DNA of 64,000 bases, from contig JACRGJ010000101.1 in assembly GCA_016212425.1 (NCBI GenBank), positions 1-64,000 on the forward strand, given 5' to 3'. The stretch comes from Micrococcales bacterium (GTDB lineage: Bacteria > Actinomycetota > Actinomycetes > Actinomycetales > Microbacteriaceae). Both the position numbers and the translations under genes were made by a program. The notes below the pieces were generated by a model. The model was not told where the DNA came from, did not search any database, and saw only the letters and a list, made by a program, of their open reading frames with translations. Positions 38,123 through 49,779 of the stretch are shown piece by piece; position 1 is the stretch's first letter; every line of letters starts with the position of its first letter.

Positions 38123-38272
38123 GCCCCCATCCTGACGCTCCGGGGGCGTTCTCCGGATCGGAGACGAGCATCCGCACGGGACGCGCAGATTCCGCTACCC
38201 GGCCGGAGGACCCCGCCCCGGGTCTTCCTTGACGGAAGCTGGTGCCGCGACGGTCGGCCGCGCGCCCGCTGA

Positions 38273-38278
38273 TAGCGT
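38273..38278 (+). promoter_or_regulatory. Putative -10 element of otsA
   Basis: TAGCGT, 10 bp before the ATG at 38289, so a leader of only a few bases is expected. Confidence 0.4.
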
Positions 38279-38288
38279 GACCCGGGAC

Positions 38289-39704
38289 ATGAGCGACGAC
38301 AGCTACGACTTCGTCGTGGTCTCCAACCGCCTCCCCGTCGACCACGTCGTCCACGACGACGGCACGGCGGGGTGGACGCAGTCCCCTGGCGGTCTCGTGA
38401 CCGCTCTCGAGCCGATCATGCGCTCCACCGACGGAGCATGGGTCGGCTGGGCGGGCAAGCCCGACCTCGACGACGCGCCCTTCGACAGCGACGGCATCCG
38501 CGTCGTCCCCGTGCCTCTCAGCACGGACGACGTGCAGTACTACTACGAGGGCTTCTCCAACGACACCCTGTGGCCCCTCTACCACGACGTCATCGCTCCG
38601 CCGAGCTACCACCGCCTCTGGTGGGAGCACTACTCGAGCGTCAACCGCCGGTTCGCGGATGCCGCGGCCGCCATCGCGGCGCCGAACGCGACGGTGTGGG
38701 TGCAGGACTATCAGCTGCAGCTCGTGCCGAAGATGCTCCGCCAGCAGCGTCCGGATCTGACGATCGGGTTCTTCAACCACATCCCCTTTCCGCCGTACGG
38801 CATCTACTCGCAGCTGCCGTGGCGCACGCAGATCATCGAGGGGGTGCTCGGCGCGGACGTGATCGGCTTCCAACGCACCGCGGATGCCGGCAACTTCGCG
38901 CGGGCGGTGCGCCGGTTGCTCCCCTATTCCACGCGGGGAACCACGATCCTCGTGCCCGACGGGGACGGCAGCCGCGAGGTGGTCGCGCGCCCGTTCCCGA
39001 TCTCGATCGACGCGGAGGCGTTCGAGGAACTCGCCCGCCGACCCGAGGTGCAGGCGCGGGCGGCGCAGATCCGCTCCGACCTCGGGGACCCGCAGACGGT
39101 GATGCTCGGCGTCGATCGACTCGACTACACGAAGGGCATCGGGCACCGCCTCAAGGCATTCGGCGAGCTGCTGGCCGATGGCGCGGTGAGCGTGGGCGAT
39201 GTCGTGCTCGTGCAGGTCGCGAGTCCGAGCCGCGAGCGTGTGGAGACCTACCGCCAGCTGCGTGACGAGGTCGAGCTGACCGTCGGCCGCATCAACGGCG
39301 ACTTCAGCACGATCAGCCACCAGGCGATCAGCTATCTGCACCACAGCTTCCCGCGGGAGGAGATGGCGGCGCTCTTCCTGGCGGCGGACGTGATGCTCGT
39401 CACGGCGCTCCGCGACGGCATGAACCTCGTGGCGAAGGAGTACGTCGCGGCCCGCTTCGACGAGGACGGCGTCCTCGTGCTCAGCGAGTTCGCGGGGGCC
39501 TCCGACGAGCTGAAGACCGCGCTGCTCATCAACCCGCACGACATCGGGGGCCTCAAGCAGGCGATCGTGCAGGCGGTGCGGATGCCGCGGAACGAGCGAC
39601 GGCGGCGGATGCGGACCATGCGCAAGCGGGTGAGCGACAACGATGTGCTGCACTGGTCGGCGACGTTCCTCGCCGCGCTGCGCGAGGCCAGGGCCCGAGG
39701 ATGA
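38289..39704 (+). CDS. otsA: Trehalose-6-phosphate synthase OtsA
   Basis: A 471-residue GT20 enzyme joining a nucleotide-activated glucose to glucose-6-phosphate. Motifs: VVVSNRLPVDHV, GGLVTALEPIM near the N-terminus, NHIPFPPYGIYSQLPWR, FQRTADAGNFARAV, VDRLDYTKGIGHRLKAF and the C-terminal LRDGMNLVAKEYVAAR and LSEFAGAS donor-site loop. The ATG at 38289 is chosen over an upstream start at 38229. otsB follows 66 bp downstream. Trehalose serves as compatible solute and stress protectant. Confidence 0.95.
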   Translation: MSDDSYDFVVVSNRLPVDHVVHDDGTAGWTQSPGGLVTALEPIMRSTDGAWVGWAGKPDLDDAPFDSDGIRVVPVPLSTDDVQYYYEGFSNDTLWPLYHDVIAPPSYHRLWWEHYSSVNRRFADAAAAIAAPNATVWVQDYQLQLVPKMLRQQRPDLTIGFFNHIPFPPYGIYSQLPWRTQIIEGVLGADVIGFQRTADAGNFARAVRRLLPYSTRGTTILVPDGDGSREVVARPFPISIDAEAFEELARRPEVQARAAQIRSDLGDPQTVMLGVDRLDYTKGIGHRLKAFGELLADGAVSVGDVVLVQVASPSRERVETYRQLRDEVELTVGRINGDFSTISHQAISYLHHSFPREEMAALFLAADVMLVTALRDGMNLVAKEYVAARFDEDGVLVLSEFAGASDELKTALLINPHDIGGLKQAIVQAVRMPRNERRRRMRTMRKRVSDNDVLHWSATFLAALREARARG

Positions 39705-39741
39705 CCGGGCGCGCAGATGACCGGACACTGCGGATGACCGG
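39700..39741. repeat. Degenerate tandem repeat around the otsA stop codon
   Basis: GATGACCGG occurs at 39700-39708 (containing the otsA TGA), 39716-39724 and 39733-39741, spaced 16-17 bp, with less similar bases between. Confidence 0.65.
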
Positions 39742-39770
39742 CACGGCCGGCGGATGAGCACGCGGCGCTC

Positions 39771-40562
39771 GTGAGCATCCGGCTCGACGAGGCACTCACG
39801 GGGGCGTTGCGTGAGCTGGCCCGCGTCCCGACGCTGCTGGTCGCGCTCGACTTCGACGGCACCGTGGCACCGGAGGTCGACAGTCCCGAGAAGGCGCGCG
39901 CCCTGCCCGAGGCGCGGGACGCGGTGCTGCGCCTCGCGGCGCTGCCGGCGACACGGGTCGCGCTCGTCAGCGGACGGGCCATCGCCTCCCTCGAGCAGGT
40001 GAGCGGCTTCGGCGATGACGTGCTGCTCGTCGGGTCGAACGGCATCGAGCTGCGCCTCGACTCCCCGGACGATGTGCTCGCCCTCGATGCGGCCGAGCAG
40101 GAGCAGCTCGAGGTGCTGCAGGAGGTGCTCGGCGAGGTGGCGGATGCCATCGCCGACGTGTGGCTCGAGCAGAAGCCCGCCGGGTTCGCTCTGCACACCC
40201 GGCTCGCCTCGGAGCGGGGCGCCAGGGTCGCGCACCTCGTGGCCCTCGGAGAGGCCTCCGCGGAGGTCGAGGGCCTCACCGTGCGCGAGGGGAAGAACGT
40301 GCTCGAGTTCTCGGTCCGCTCCACGACGAAGGGGGAGGCGATCGAGCACCTGCGCCGGTATACCCACGCGGACGCGGTGTTCTACTCCGGCGACGACGTC
40401 ACCGACGAGGACGCCTTCGACGCGCTGCGCAACGACGACCTCGGGCTGAAGAGCGGGCCTGGCCGGACGGCAGCCCCCTACCGCGTCGAGGGACCTGCCG
40501 AGGTGGCGGCGGTACTCGCCGCGCTCGCGACCTTCCGCGAGGGCGACGTCCACGAGCAGTAG
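39771..40562 (+). CDS. otsB: Trehalose-6-phosphate phosphatase OtsB
   Basis: A 263-residue HAD-superfamily phosphatase that dephosphorylates trehalose-6-phosphate. Nucleophile Asp in VALDFDGTVAPEVDSPEKA (motif I), Ser in VALVSGRAIASL (motif II), Lys in GKNVLEFSVRSTTKGEAIEHL and acidic motif III YSGDDVTDEDAFDAL. The GTG at 39771 is preceded by the otsA-linked repeat. Operon with otsA. Confidence 0.93.
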   Translation: MSIRLDEALTGALRELARVPTLLVALDFDGTVAPEVDSPEKARALPEARDAVLRLAALPATRVALVSGRAIASLEQVSGFGDDVLLVGSNGIELRLDSPDDVLALDAAEQEQLEVLQEVLGEVADAIADVWLEQKPAGFALHTRLASERGARVAHLVALGEASAEVEGLTVREGKNVLEFSVRSTTKGEAIEHLRRYTHADAVFYSGDDVTDEDAFDALRNDDLGLKSGPGRTAAPYRVEGPAEVAAVLAALATFREGDVHEQ

Positions 40563-40675
40563 CGGCTCGGGTGACCCGAGCCATCCGCTCATCCTCCCCC
40601 ATTGGTTCACATGACCGACTCGTGCGCCCCGGATGCGACATGTGAGACGCGGATGCCGGGAGCGCCCCGCCGGGT

Positions 40676-42748
40676 CTACGAGCGCAGGCGGGAGGGCCAG
40701 AAGAAGGCGCGTCCGCTCAGGAACGCGAGGGCCGGGACGAGCAGCGTCCGCACCACGAGGGTGTCCAGCAGGACGCCGATGCAGACGATGACCCCCACCT
40801 GCAGCAGGGCGACCACCGGCAGCACCGCGAGCACGACGAACACCGCCGCGAGCACGAGCCCCGCGCTGGTGATCACTCCGCCGGTGGCGGCGAGGGCGCG
40901 CCGCATCCCGTCCCGCACCCCGACCACGGCGGCCTCTTCGCGCGCGCGGGTGGACAGGAAGATGTTGTAGTCGACCCCGAGCGCGACGAGGAAGAGGAAC
41001 GCGTACAGCGGCACGGGCGCCGCGAATCCGGACTGCCCGCCGAGGGTGAGGAAGATCACCGAGGCGAGGCCGAGCGCGGCCAGCAGGGTGCCCACCACGG
41101 TGGCGAGCAGCAGCAGGGGTGCGACGACCGAGCGCAGCAGCGCGAGCAGCACCAGCAGCACGATCACCCCGATGATCGGGATGATGACGAGCTCGTCGCG
41201 CCGGGTCGCCTCCTGCACGTCGAGCGCCGTGGCGTCCGGTCCGCCGACGAGCGTGCCGGGCGCGTCGGAATCGGGGGAGGCGAGGGAGGCGCGGAGGTCG
41301 CGGATGATCCGGAACGCGTCCTCGCTCTGCGGGTCGGCGTTCAGCCGGAGGAGCACCTGGGTGCGGCCGTCGTGCGAGACGGTCGGCGTGGCCGACTGCA
41401 CGCCGTCGACCATCATCGCCAGGGTGTTCGGGGCACCGATCGAGCTGTCCCTGGCGAACTCGTCCGGCACGAGCATCACGGCGGTGTTGCCGTAGCCGCG
41501 GCCGAAGTCGCGGTCCAGGATGCCCTGAGCCTGCACCGACGACGGGGTGCCGAGCAGCTGCTCCGTCTGGCTGATCCCCACCCGCGCGCCCACGAGCCCG
41601 GTGCCGAGCGCGCCGAGGAGCACGACGGCGGCCACCGCGACGAGCACCGGACGCCGGCGCACCCCGCGACCGACCCGCGCCCAGAGACCGCGGGTCGTCG
41701 AGTCCGCGTCGCCGACCCGCGGCACCAGCGGCCAGAACAGCCCCCGCCCGAAGACGACGAGCGCCGCCGGGAGCATGATGATCGCGAACAGGAACGCGAG
41801 CACCACGCCGATGGCGCAGGCGAAGCCGAGCGCCCGGGTGCCGGAGATCTCCGCGAGCAGCAGCGCGCACAGCGCGAGCGTCACGGTGAGCGCGCTCGCC
41901 GCGATCGCCGGTCCGGCCCCGCGCACGGCGGCGGCCATCGCGACGTGCCGATCCGGCGTGCGGCGCAGCTCGTCCCGGTAGCGCGAGACGAGCAGCAGCG
42001 CGTAGTCCGTCCCCGCGCCGAAGACCAGCACCGAGAGGATGCCGCTGACCTGCGCCGACACCTCGATCCCCGCGGCGGCGGCGAGATTGCCGGCGACCAC
42101 GCGGGCCAGACCGTCGGCCGCGCCGATGACGACGAGCGGCACGATCCAGAGCACCGGGCTCCGGTAGGTGAGGATGAGGAGCAGGGCGACCACCGACGCG
42201 GTGATCAGCAGCAGGCGGATGTCGGTGCCGGCGAACGCGTTGACGGTGTCGGCCGTGAAGCCCACCGGCCCGGTGAGGCGGGTCTGGATGCCGGCCGGCA
42301 GACCCTCGGATGCCGCGGTGCGCAGCGCATCCGCCACCTTCCCGGAGTCGGCGGTGACGGAGTCCGCGTCCATCAGCACGGTGGCGACCATGGATCGCTC
42401 GTTCGTCGAAGGCAGGGGGCGCACCGGCGCGCCGCTGCCCAGAGCGGCGAGGGACGCCGCGCGCGACGCGACCGCCCTCTGCTCCGACGCGGTCAGCGCC
42501 ACGGAGCGATCGGTCGACCAGACCAGCACCGCGGGCACCGTCGGGGTGCCGGGGAACGCGTCGCTGAGGTCCGCGACGCGCTGCGACTCGGCGGAGGCCG
42601 GCAGCCCGGTCGTGGGGACCCCGTCGGTCGCGGGTTGCGGCGACAGCGCGAAGACGGCGCCGACCGCGACGAGACAGCCGATCAGCACCACCCACGCGCT
42701 GCGGCGCCCGCTGACGACCGCGGCGAGAGCGCGGGAGAGTGCTCGCAT
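40676..42748 (-). CDS. MMPL-family RND transporter
   Basis: A 690-residue protein with about twelve transmembrane helices in two halves, each beginning with one helix and a large external loop. Signatures: [22 protein letters not shown] and [19 protein letters not shown] (the GTDY/GVDYN motifs with the proton-relay Asp-Tyr pairs) and [16 protein letters not shown] near the end. MmpL-type exporters move lipids, glycolipids or drugs; substrate unknown. The ATG at 42748 is the only sensible start in a much longer antisense-extended frame. Divergent from ilvD with only 66 bp between. Confidence 0.9.
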   Translation of the reverse strand: MRALSRALAAVVSGRRSAWVVLIGCLVAVGAVFALSPQPATDGVPTTGLPASAESQRVADLSDAFPGTPTVPAVLVWSTDRSVALTASEQRAVASRAASLAALGSGAPVRPLPSTNERSMVATVLMDADSVTADSGKVADALRTAASEGLPAGIQTRLTGPVGFTADTVNAFAGTDIRLLLITASVVALLLILTYRSPVLWIVPLVVIGAADGLARVVAGNLAAAAGIEVSAQVSGILSVLVFGAGTDYALLLVSRYRDELRRTPDRHVAMAAAVRGAGPAIAASALTVTLALCALLLAEISGTRALGFACAIGVVLAFLFAIIMLPAALVVFGRGLFWPLVPRVGDADSTTRGLWARVGRGVRRRPVLVAVAAVVLLGALGTGLVGARVGISQTEQLLGTPSSVQAQGILDRDFGRGYGNTAVMLVPDEFARDSSIGAPNTLAMMVDGVQSATPTVSHDGRTQVLLRLNADPQSEDAFRIIRDLRASLASPDSDAPGTLVGGPDATALDVQEATRRDELVIIPIIGVIVLLVLLALLRSVVAPLLLLATVVGTLLAALGLASVIFLTLGGQSGFAAPVPLYAFLFLVALGVDYNIFLSTRAREEAAVVGVRDGMRRALAATGGVITSAGLVLAAVFVVLAVLPVVALLQVGVIVCIGVLLDTLVVRTLLVPALAFLSGRAFFWPSRLRS

Positions 42749-42802
42749 GCGGTCAGGGTAGTGCGAGCCGCGACGGCGTCGGCGCCCGCATCCGCCGAGG
42801 GC

Positions 42803-42808
42803 TACCCT
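42803..42808 (+). promoter_or_regulatory. Leaderless-type -10 element of ilvD
   Basis: TACCCT followed by CGACCC and the ilvD ATG. There is no room for an attenuator leader before ilvD. Confidence 0.5.
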
Positions 42809-42814
42809 CGACCC

Positions 42815-44524
42815 ATGCCGGACCGACCCGCCGAAACGCCCGATATCAAGCCCCGGTCGCGGGTCGTCACCGACGGTCTCGAGGCCACGACGAGCCGCGG
42901 GATGCTGCGCGCCGTCGGCATGGGCGACGGGGACTGGGAGAAGCCCCAGGTCGGCATCGCGAGCTCGTGGAACGAGATCACCCCGTGCAACCTCTCCCTC
43001 GCCCGACTGGCGCAGGCGGCGAAGGAGGGCGTGCACGCGGGCGGCGGCTACCCGCTGCAGTTCGGCACCGTCTCGGTCTCGGACGGCATCTCGATGGGCC
43101 ACGAGGGGATGCACTTCTCGCTGGTGAGCCGCGAGGTCATCGCCGACAGCGTCGAGACGGTGATGCAGGCCGAGCGCCTCGACGGCTCGGTGCTGCTGGC
43201 GGGCTGCGACAAGTCGATCCCCGGGATGCTGATGGCGGCGGCCCGGCTGGACCTCGCCTCGGTCTTCGTCTACGCCGGCTCGATCGCGCCCGGCTGGGTG
43301 CGGCTCTCGGACGGCAGCGAGCAGGACATCACCATCATCGACTCGTTCGCCGCCGTCGGCGCGGTGCGCGCCGGGCTGATGAGCGAAGCGGATGCGCACG
43401 CCATCGAGTGTGCGTTCGCCCCAGGCCAGGGTGCCTGCGGCGGCATGTACACCGCGAACACGATGGCCTCCGTCGCCGAGGCGCTGGGCCTCAGCATCCC
43501 AGGGTCGGCCTCGCCGCCCTCGGCGGATGGCCGGCGCGACTACTACGCCCGCCGCTCCGGTGAGGCCGTCGTCGAGCTGCTCCGGCGCGGCATCACCGCG
43601 CGGCAGATCCTCACGCGGGAGGCGTTCGAGAACGCGATCGCGGTGGGCATGGCGCTCGGCGGGTCGACCAACATCGTGCTGCACCTGCTCGCGATCGCGC
43701 GCGAAGCCGACGTGGAGCTCACCCTCGACGACTTCACCCGGATCGGCTCCCGCGTGCCGCACGTCGGCGACCTGAAGCCCTTCGGCCGTTTCGTGATGAA
43801 CGACGTTGACCGCCGCGGCGGCATCCCGGTGCTGATGAAGGCGCTGCTGGATGCTGGGCTGCTGCACGGCGACGTGCTCACGGTGACCGGCAAGACGATG
43901 GCCGAGAACCTGGCCGACATCGACCCGCCGAAGCTCGACGGCACCGTGCTGCGCACCCTCGAGGACCCGCTGCATCCCACCGGCGGGCTGACGATCCTGC
44001 GGGGAACGATGGCGCCGGACGGCGCCGTGGTGAAGACGGCGGGCTTCGACGCGGCGGTGTTCGAGGGTCCGGCGCGGGTGTTCGAGCGCGAGCGCGCCGC
44101 GATGGATGCGCTGACGGAGGGACGGATCCGGCACGGCGACGTCGTCGTCATCCGCTACGAGGGCCCGAAGGGGGGCCCGGGCATGCGGGAGATGCTCGCC
44201 ATCACCGCCGCGATCAAGGGCGCCGGGCTCGGCGCCGATGTCCTACTAGTGTCCGACGGCAGATTCTCAGGCGGCACAACCGGCCTGTGCATCGGCCACA
44301 TCGCACCGGAGGCGGTGGACGAAGGTCCCATCGCGTTCGTGCGCGATGGTGATCTGATACGGGTCGATATCGCAGCCCGGTCGATCGACCTACTCGTCGA
44401 TCCGGCCGAGCTGGAGAGCCGCCGTTCCGGCTGGGCTCCTCTTCCACCGCGCTATACCCGTGGCGTCCTGGCCAAGTACGTCAAGCTCGTGCACTCCGCC
44501 TCCGAGGGTGCCGTCACGGGCTGA
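42815..44524 (+). CDS. ilvD: Dihydroxy-acid dehydratase IlvD
   Basis: A 569-residue iron-sulfur dehydratase converting 2,3-dihydroxy-3-methyl-acids to 2-keto acids for valine, leucine and isoleucine. Cluster-ligand regions: [24 protein letters not shown] and [13 protein letters not shown]; also [22 protein letters not shown] near the C-terminus, with the catalytic Ser. Cys positions fit the [2Fe-2S] plant/actinobacterial type. It heads the run ilvD-ilvB-ilvN-ilvC with a 50-bp gap to ilvB. Confidence 0.95.
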   Translation: MPDRPAETPDIKPRSRVVTDGLEATTSRGMLRAVGMGDGDWEKPQVGIASSWNEITPCNLSLARLAQAAKEGVHAGGGYPLQFGTVSVSDGISMGHEGMHFSLVSREVIADSVETVMQAERLDGSVLLAGCDKSIPGMLMAAARLDLASVFVYAGSIAPGWVRLSDGSEQDITIIDSFAAVGAVRAGLMSEADAHAIECAFAPGQGACGGMYTANTMASVAEALGLSIPGSASPPSADGRRDYYARRSGEAVVELLRRGITARQILTREAFENAIAVGMALGGSTNIVLHLLAIAREADVELTLDDFTRIGSRVPHVGDLKPFGRFVMNDVDRRGGIPVLMKALLDAGLLHGDVLTVTGKTMAENLADIDPPKLDGTVLRTLEDPLHPTGGLTILRGTMAPDGAVVKTAGFDAAVFEGPARVFERERAAMDALTEGRIRHGDVVVIRYEGPKGGPGMREMLAITAAIKGAGLGADVLLVSDGRFSGGTTGLCIGHIAPEAVDEGPIAFVRDGDLIRVDIAARSIDLLVDPAELESRRSGWAPLPPRYTRGVLAKYVKLVHSASEGAVTG

Positions 44525-44574
44525 GTCGCGGCCGCCTCACCAGACCACCACCTCTTCCGAAGGAGAGCACCGCC

Positions 44575-46386
44575 ATGACCGCGGATGCCGTCCCCACCGC
44601 CCTCGCGCCGCGCCCCCCGGCGCCGGCCGACCCGCCCATCCTGACCGGCTCGGGCCAGATCCTCGCCACGCTGGAGAAGCTCGGCGTCACCGACGTCTTC
44701 GGCCTCCCCGGCGGGGCGATCATGCCGTTTTACGACGAGCTGATGGCCTCCACCGCGGTGCGCCACATCCTGGTGCGCCACGAGCAGGGGGCCGGGCACG
44801 CCGCCGAGGGCTACGCCACGGCATCCGGCCGGGTCGGCGTCGCGATCGCGACGAGCGGGCCGGGGGCGACCAACCTGGTGACCGCGATCGCGGATGCCTA
44901 CATGGACTCGGTGCCGATCATCGTCATCACGGGGCAGGTCTTCTCGACGGTGATGGGCACGGACGCCTTCCAGGAGGTCGACATCGTCGGCATCACGATG
45001 CCGATCACCAAGCACTCCTTCCTCGTCACTGACCCCGCCGAGGTGCCCGCCACGCTCGCGGCGGCGTACCAGATCGCCACCTCGGGACGCCCGGGTCCGG
45101 TGCTCGTGGACGTGACCAAGGATGCGCAGCAGAACTCCGCGCCCTTCCTCTGGCCGCCGAAGGTCGAGCTGCCCGGCTACCGGCCGGTGACGAAGGCGCA
45201 CGGCAAGCAGATCCGGGCCGCCGCCGAGCTGCTCGTCGGCGCCCGCAAGCCGGTGCTCTACGTGGGCGGCGGGGTGATCAAGGCGGGGGCCAGCCCGGAG
45301 CTGCTCGAGCTGGTGGAGCTCACCGGCGCCCCGGTCGTCACGACGCTGATGGCCCGCGGCGCGCTGCCCGACTCGCACCGGGCGAACCTCGGCATGCCGG
45401 GAATGCACGGCACGGTGCCTGCGGTGCTCGCGCTGCAGGAGTCGGACCTCATCATCTCGCTGGGCGCCCGCTTCGACGATCCCGTCACTGGCAAGGTGAG
45501 CGAGTTCGCGCCCGGCGCGAAGGTGGTGCACGTCGACATCGACCCCGCCGAGATCGGCAAGATCCGGGCGGCGGACGTGCCGATCGTCGGCGACGCGAAG
45601 GACGTCATCCGCGACCTCATCGGTGTGCTCCGCGAGAGCGGGGCGAGCGCCGATCTGGGGGCGTGGTGGGAGCGGATCGAGCAGCTGCGCGCCGACTTCC
45701 CGCTCGGCTACACCGAGCCCGACGACGGGCTGCTCTCGCCGCAGGCCGTGATCGCGCGGATCGGCGAGCTGTCGGGCCCTGAGGCGGTCTACGTCGCCGG
45801 CGTCGGCCAGCACCAGATGTGGTCGGCGCAGTTCATCGGCTACGAGCGTCCGCGCGCCTGGCTGAACTCCGGCGGCGCCGGGACGATGGGCTACGCGGTG
45901 CCCGCGGCGATGGGCGCCAAGGTGGCCGAGCCCGATCGCACCGTGTGGGCGATCGACGGCGACGGCTGCTTCCAGATGACCAACCAGGAGCTGGCCACCT
46001 GCACCATCAACGACATCCCGATCAAGGTGGCGATCATCAACAACTCGTCGCTCGGGATGGTGCGGCAGTGGCAGACGCTGTTCTACGACGGCCGCCACTC
46101 GTTCACCGATCTGAACACCGGGCACCTCGGCGCCGAGGGGGTCTCGCGGATGATCCCCGACTTCGTCAAGCTGGCCGAGGCGTACGGCGCGCTCGGCATC
46201 CGGGTCACGAAGCCCGAGGAGGTCGACGCGGCGATCCAGCTGGCGATCGAGACGAACGACCGGCCGGTCGTGATCGACTTCGTCGTCAGCCGCGACGCGA
46301 TGGTGTGGCCGATGGTGCCGCAGGGCGTCGGCAACTCGCAGGTGCAGTACGCCCGCGCCGCCGCGCCCACCTGGGGCGAGGAATGA
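44575..46386 (+). CDS. ilvB: Acetolactate synthase, large (catalytic) subunit
   Basis: A 603-residue ThDP-dependent enzyme making acetolactate and acetohydroxybutyrate. Catalytic Glu in [17 protein letters not shown]-contact region [19 protein letters not shown], and the ThDP motif [15 protein letters not shown]…[12 protein letters not shown]. It begins with about 20 Ala/Pro-rich residues. AAGGAGAG precedes the ATG. Its 3' end, including the stop, is duplicated in the gap before ilvN. Confidence 0.95.
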   Translation: MTADAVPTALAPRPPAPADPPILTGSGQILATLEKLGVTDVFGLPGGAIMPFYDELMASTAVRHILVRHEQGAGHAAEGYATASGRVGVAIATSGPGATNLVTAIADAYMDSVPIIVITGQVFSTVMGTDAFQEVDIVGITMPITKHSFLVTDPAEVPATLAAAYQIATSGRPGPVLVDVTKDAQQNSAPFLWPPKVELPGYRPVTKAHGKQIRAAAELLVGARKPVLYVGGGVIKAGASPELLELVELTGAPVVTTLMARGALPDSHRANLGMPGMHGTVPAVLALQESDLIISLGARFDDPVTGKVSEFAPGAKVVHVDIDPAEIGKIRAADVPIVGDAKDVIRDLIGVLRESGASADLGAWWERIEQLRADFPLGYTEPDDGLLSPQAVIARIGELSGPEAVYVAGVGQHQMWSAQFIGYERPRAWLNSGGAGTMGYAVPAAMGAKVAEPDRTVWAIDGDGCFQMTNQELATCTINDIPIKVAIINNSSLGMVRQWQTLFYDGRHSFTDLNTGHLGAEGVSRMIPDFVKLAEAYGALGIRVTKPEEVDAAIQLAIETNDRPVVIDFVVSRDAMVWPMVPQGVGNSQVQYARAAAPTWGEE

Positions 46387-46440
46387 GCCCGATGACGACC
46401 TGGGGCGAGGAATGAGCCCGATGTCGACCCGAGGCGAGGT
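46369..46440. repeat. 29-bp tandem duplication at the ilvB-ilvN junction
   Basis: Unit 46369-46397 (last codons and stop of ilvB) is repeated almost exactly at 46398-46426 and partially, with changes, at 46427-46440. Each full unit contains ACCTGGGGCGAGGAATGAGC. The third, altered copy (GAGGCGAGGTGC) supplies the probable ribosome binding site of ilvN. Confidence 0.9.
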
Positions 46441-46446
46441 GCAGGC

Positions 46447-46956
46447 GTGACCACGCACGTCCTGAGCCTGCTCGTGGAAGACCGACCCGGACTGCTCACC
46501 CGCGTCGCCGGCCTGTTCGCCCGTCGCGGCTTCAACATTAACAGCCTCGCCGTGGGCACGACGGAGGTGCCGGGGCTCTCCCGCATCACCGCGGTCATCG
46601 ACGTCGACCAGCTGCCGCTCGAGCAGGTGACCAAGCAGTTGAACAAGCTGATCAACGTGATCAAGATCGTCGAGCTCGACCCGGTCGGCTCCGTGCAGCG
46701 CGAGCATCTGCTGATCAAGGTGCGGGTGGACAACGCCAGCCGCTCGCAGATCCTCGAGGCGGTCACCCTGTTCCGCGCGCGGGTCGTCGATGTCGCCACC
46801 GATGCCCTCGTCATCGAGGTCACCGGCGACTCCGGCAAGGTGCAGGCCTTCCTCCGCGTGCTCGAGCCCTACGGCATCAAGGAGATCGCCCAGTCCGGCC
46901 TCCTCGCCATCGGCCGCGGCCCCAAGAGCATCAGCGAACGCGCCCTCAAGAGCTAA
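46447..46956 (+). CDS. ilvN: Acetolactate synthase, small (regulatory) subunit
   Basis: A 169-residue regulatory subunit with an N-terminal ACT domain (HVLSLLVEDRPGLLTRVAGLFARRGFNINSL) that binds valine for feedback inhibition, and a C-terminal ALS_ss domain (ELMLIKVR-like VDNASRSQILEAVTLFRARVVDV). The Asn/Gly pair of the valine site (GFNINSL) is intact. GTG start preceded by GAGGCGAGG. Ends TAA, 30 bp before ilvC. Confidence 0.95.
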   Translation: MTTHVLSLLVEDRPGLLTRVAGLFARRGFNINSLAVGTTEVPGLSRITAVIDVDQLPLEQVTKQLNKLINVIKIVELDPVGSVQREHLLIKVRVDNASRSQILEAVTLFRARVVDVATDALVIEVTGDSGKVQAFLRVLEPYGIKEIAQSGLLAIGRGPKSISERALKS

Positions 46957-48012
<1,056 letters not shown>

Positions 48013-48050
48013 CCGCCTCCCGGGCGGGGTCCCCCTCCGGCGACCCTTCC

Positions 48051-48122
48051 GCCGACAACAGCTGTTGTCCCCCACGACAGCGGGGATCCCCGCCGTGGAC
48101 GCCGAGAACGGCTGTTGTCGGC
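48051..48122. repeat. Palindromic intergenic element, copy C
   Basis: The most symmetrical copy: GCCGACAACAGC at the left end is the exact reverse complement of GCTGTTGTCGGC at the right end; the left palindrome GACAACAGCTGTTGTC is at 48054-48069 and the centre is GCGGGGATCCCCGC. It lies after ilvC and ends only 11 bp before the mtlD start codon. Confidence 0.85.
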
Positions 48123-48133
48123 AGAATGGACGG

Positions 48134-49285
48134 GTGACCCCCACGGCGGTGCACTTCGGTGCCGGCAACATCGGGCGCGGATTCGTCGCGCAGTTCCTCC
48201 ACGAGTCGGGATACGAGGTCGTCTTCGCCGACGTGAACGACGAGCTCATCGGCGCGCTGCAGGCGCAGCCGAGCTATCGCGTCCACGAGATCGGCGACGG
48301 AGCATCCGACCACGTCGTCGACGGCTACCGGGCCCTGAACTCCCGCACCGACGAGGCCGCGCTCGTCGCCGAGATCGCCCGCGCCGACATCGTCACCACG
48401 GCCGTCGGCGCCCGCATCCTGCCCTTCGTCGCGCCGGCGATCTCCAGGGCGCTGATCGAGCGCAGCCCGGATGCCGCGCCGCTGGTCGTGATCGCCTGCG
48501 AGAACGCGATCGGCGGCACCGACATCCTGGCCGCAGCCGTGCGCGAGCTCGGACCGGATGAGGGCGCGATCTTCGCCAACTGCGCGATCGACCGCATCGT
48601 GCCGGACCAGTCGGGCACCGCGCAGTCCGGCGGGCTCGACGTCACCATCGAGGCCTTCCACGAGTGGGTGGTGGATCGCACCGCGTTCCGGGCCGGCGCC
48701 GAGCCGCCGGCGATCCACGGGATCACCTGGGTCGACGACCTCACCCCCTTCATCGAGCGGAAGCTGTTCACCGTCAACACCGCGCACGCGACCGCCGCGT
48801 ACCACGGCGCGGACCGCGGTTTCGCGCAGATCCGGGATGCCCTCGGCAGCCCTGAGATCGAGGCCGAGGTGCGTGCGGTGCTGGGGGAGACGAAGGCGCT
48901 GCTCGTGGCGAAGCACGGCTTCGGCGCGGACGAGCAGCAGGCCTACATCGAGAAGACGCTGCGCCGGATCTCGAACCCCGAGCTGCCCGACACGTGCGAG
49001 CGGGTCGGCCGCGGCCCGCTGCGCAAGCTCTCCCGGCGCGAGCGCTTCGTCGCACCCGCGGCCGAGCTCGTCGAACACGGCCACACCGCCTGGGGCCTGC
49101 TCAATGCGGTCGGCGCAGCCCTGCGCTTCGACGTGCCGGCGGACGCCGAGAGCGCCGAACTGCAGAGCATGCTCGATTCGGGACGCAACGCGGAAGACCT
49201 CGCGAACGCGATCACCGGCATCGCGCCCGAGCATCCGCTGTTCCCCTCGCTCGCCGAGGTGTTCCAGTTGCGACTAGACCGCTGA
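48134..49285 (+). CDS. mtlD: Mannitol-1-phosphate 5-dehydrogenase
   Basis: A 383-residue polyol dehydrogenase: NAD-binding VHFGAGNIGRGFVAQFLHESG at the N-terminus, then the catalytic Lys region ERKLFTVNTAHATAAYHG and a helical C-terminal domain. It interconverts mannitol-1-phosphate and fructose-6-phosphate. No mannitol PTS genes are in the window, so it is isolated from its usual operon. GTG start, no clear Shine-Dalgarno because the palindromic element occupies the upstream bases. Confidence 0.92.
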   Translation: MTPTAVHFGAGNIGRGFVAQFLHESGYEVVFADVNDELIGALQAQPSYRVHEIGDGASDHVVDGYRALNSRTDEAALVAEIARADIVTTAVGARILPFVAPAISRALIERSPDAAPLVVIACENAIGGTDILAAAVRELGPDEGAIFANCAIDRIVPDQSGTAQSGGLDVTIEAFHEWVVDRTAFRAGAEPPAIHGITWVDDLTPFIERKLFTVNTAHATAAYHGADRGFAQIRDALGSPEIEAEVRAVLGETKALLVAKHGFGADEQQAYIEKTLRRISNPELPDTCERVGRGPLRKLSRRERFVAPAAELVEHGHTAWGLLNAVGAALRFDVPADAESAELQSMLDSGRNAEDLANAITGIAPEHPLFPSLAEVFQLRLDR

Positions 49286-49287
49286 GC

Positions 49288-49779
49288 GTGTCGGATCCCG
49301 ATCGGGCCGAGCCGGCCGAGGACGACGAGGCGGCCCTCCGCTGGGAGGGCGACGACGAGCTCGGACGGATGACCTCGCTCGACGAACCGCGCCTCGACGC
49401 GCCGGCCACGGAGGCGGCTCCGCCGGGCGAGCAGGTGGTGGCGGAGCCGCCCGCGGCCGCAGCGGGCCCGCGCGATGTCCTCCTGACCCTGGTGAGTGCG
49501 GGCTTCGCGGGAGTGTTCCTCGCGGAGATGGTGGGCTGGATCCTCGTGGTCCAGGCCGTGCAGGCGGGAGATGCCCTGACGACGGGTTCGGGTGTGCTCG
49601 ACTTCATCGGCGGCATCACCCGATTCCTCGCCCTGGTGGCGGGCGGCCTGTGGTTCGTCGCGACGATCCAGCTCACGCGCGACACGCGCAGGCGGCGCCG
49701 GCTCGCCCGGATCGGTTGGCTCGCGCTCGGCTCCGGACTGCTGGCGCCGTGGCCGCTCCTTCTGGGGTTCCTCCGATGA
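49288..49779 (+). CDS. Membrane protein with acidic N-terminal region
   Basis: A 163-residue protein. The first about 65 residues are acidic and Pro/Ala-rich; then two or three transmembrane segments (VLLTLVSAGFAGVFLAEMVGWILVV; FIGGITRFLALVAGGLWFVATIQL; IGWLALGSGLLAPWPLLLGFL) with an Arg-rich loop between the last two (RDTRRRRRLARIG). No family recognised. GTG 2 bp after the mtlD stop; overlaps the next gene by 4 bp. Confidence 0.65.
   Translation: MSDPDRAEPAEDDEAALRWEGDDELGRMTSLDEPRLDAPATEAAPPGEQVVAEPPAAAAGPRDVLLTLVSAGFAGVFLAEMVGWILVVQAVQAGDALTTGSGVLDFIGGITRFLALVAGGLWFVATIQLTRDTRRRRRLARIGWLALGSGLLAPWPLLLGFLR

Noticed and set aside
38229-38289. Upstream start of otsA with 20 extra residues
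   Set aside because: The extra residues are not typical of the family, and the -10 hexamer at 38273 lies inside them.
36405-42695. A 2,096-codon minus-strand open frame
   Set aside because: It runs antisense to otsA, otsB and the SLC13 gene, has low-complexity Arg/Gly/Ala/Asp composition and no domain; only its last 63 codons, with their own ribosome binding site, look real.
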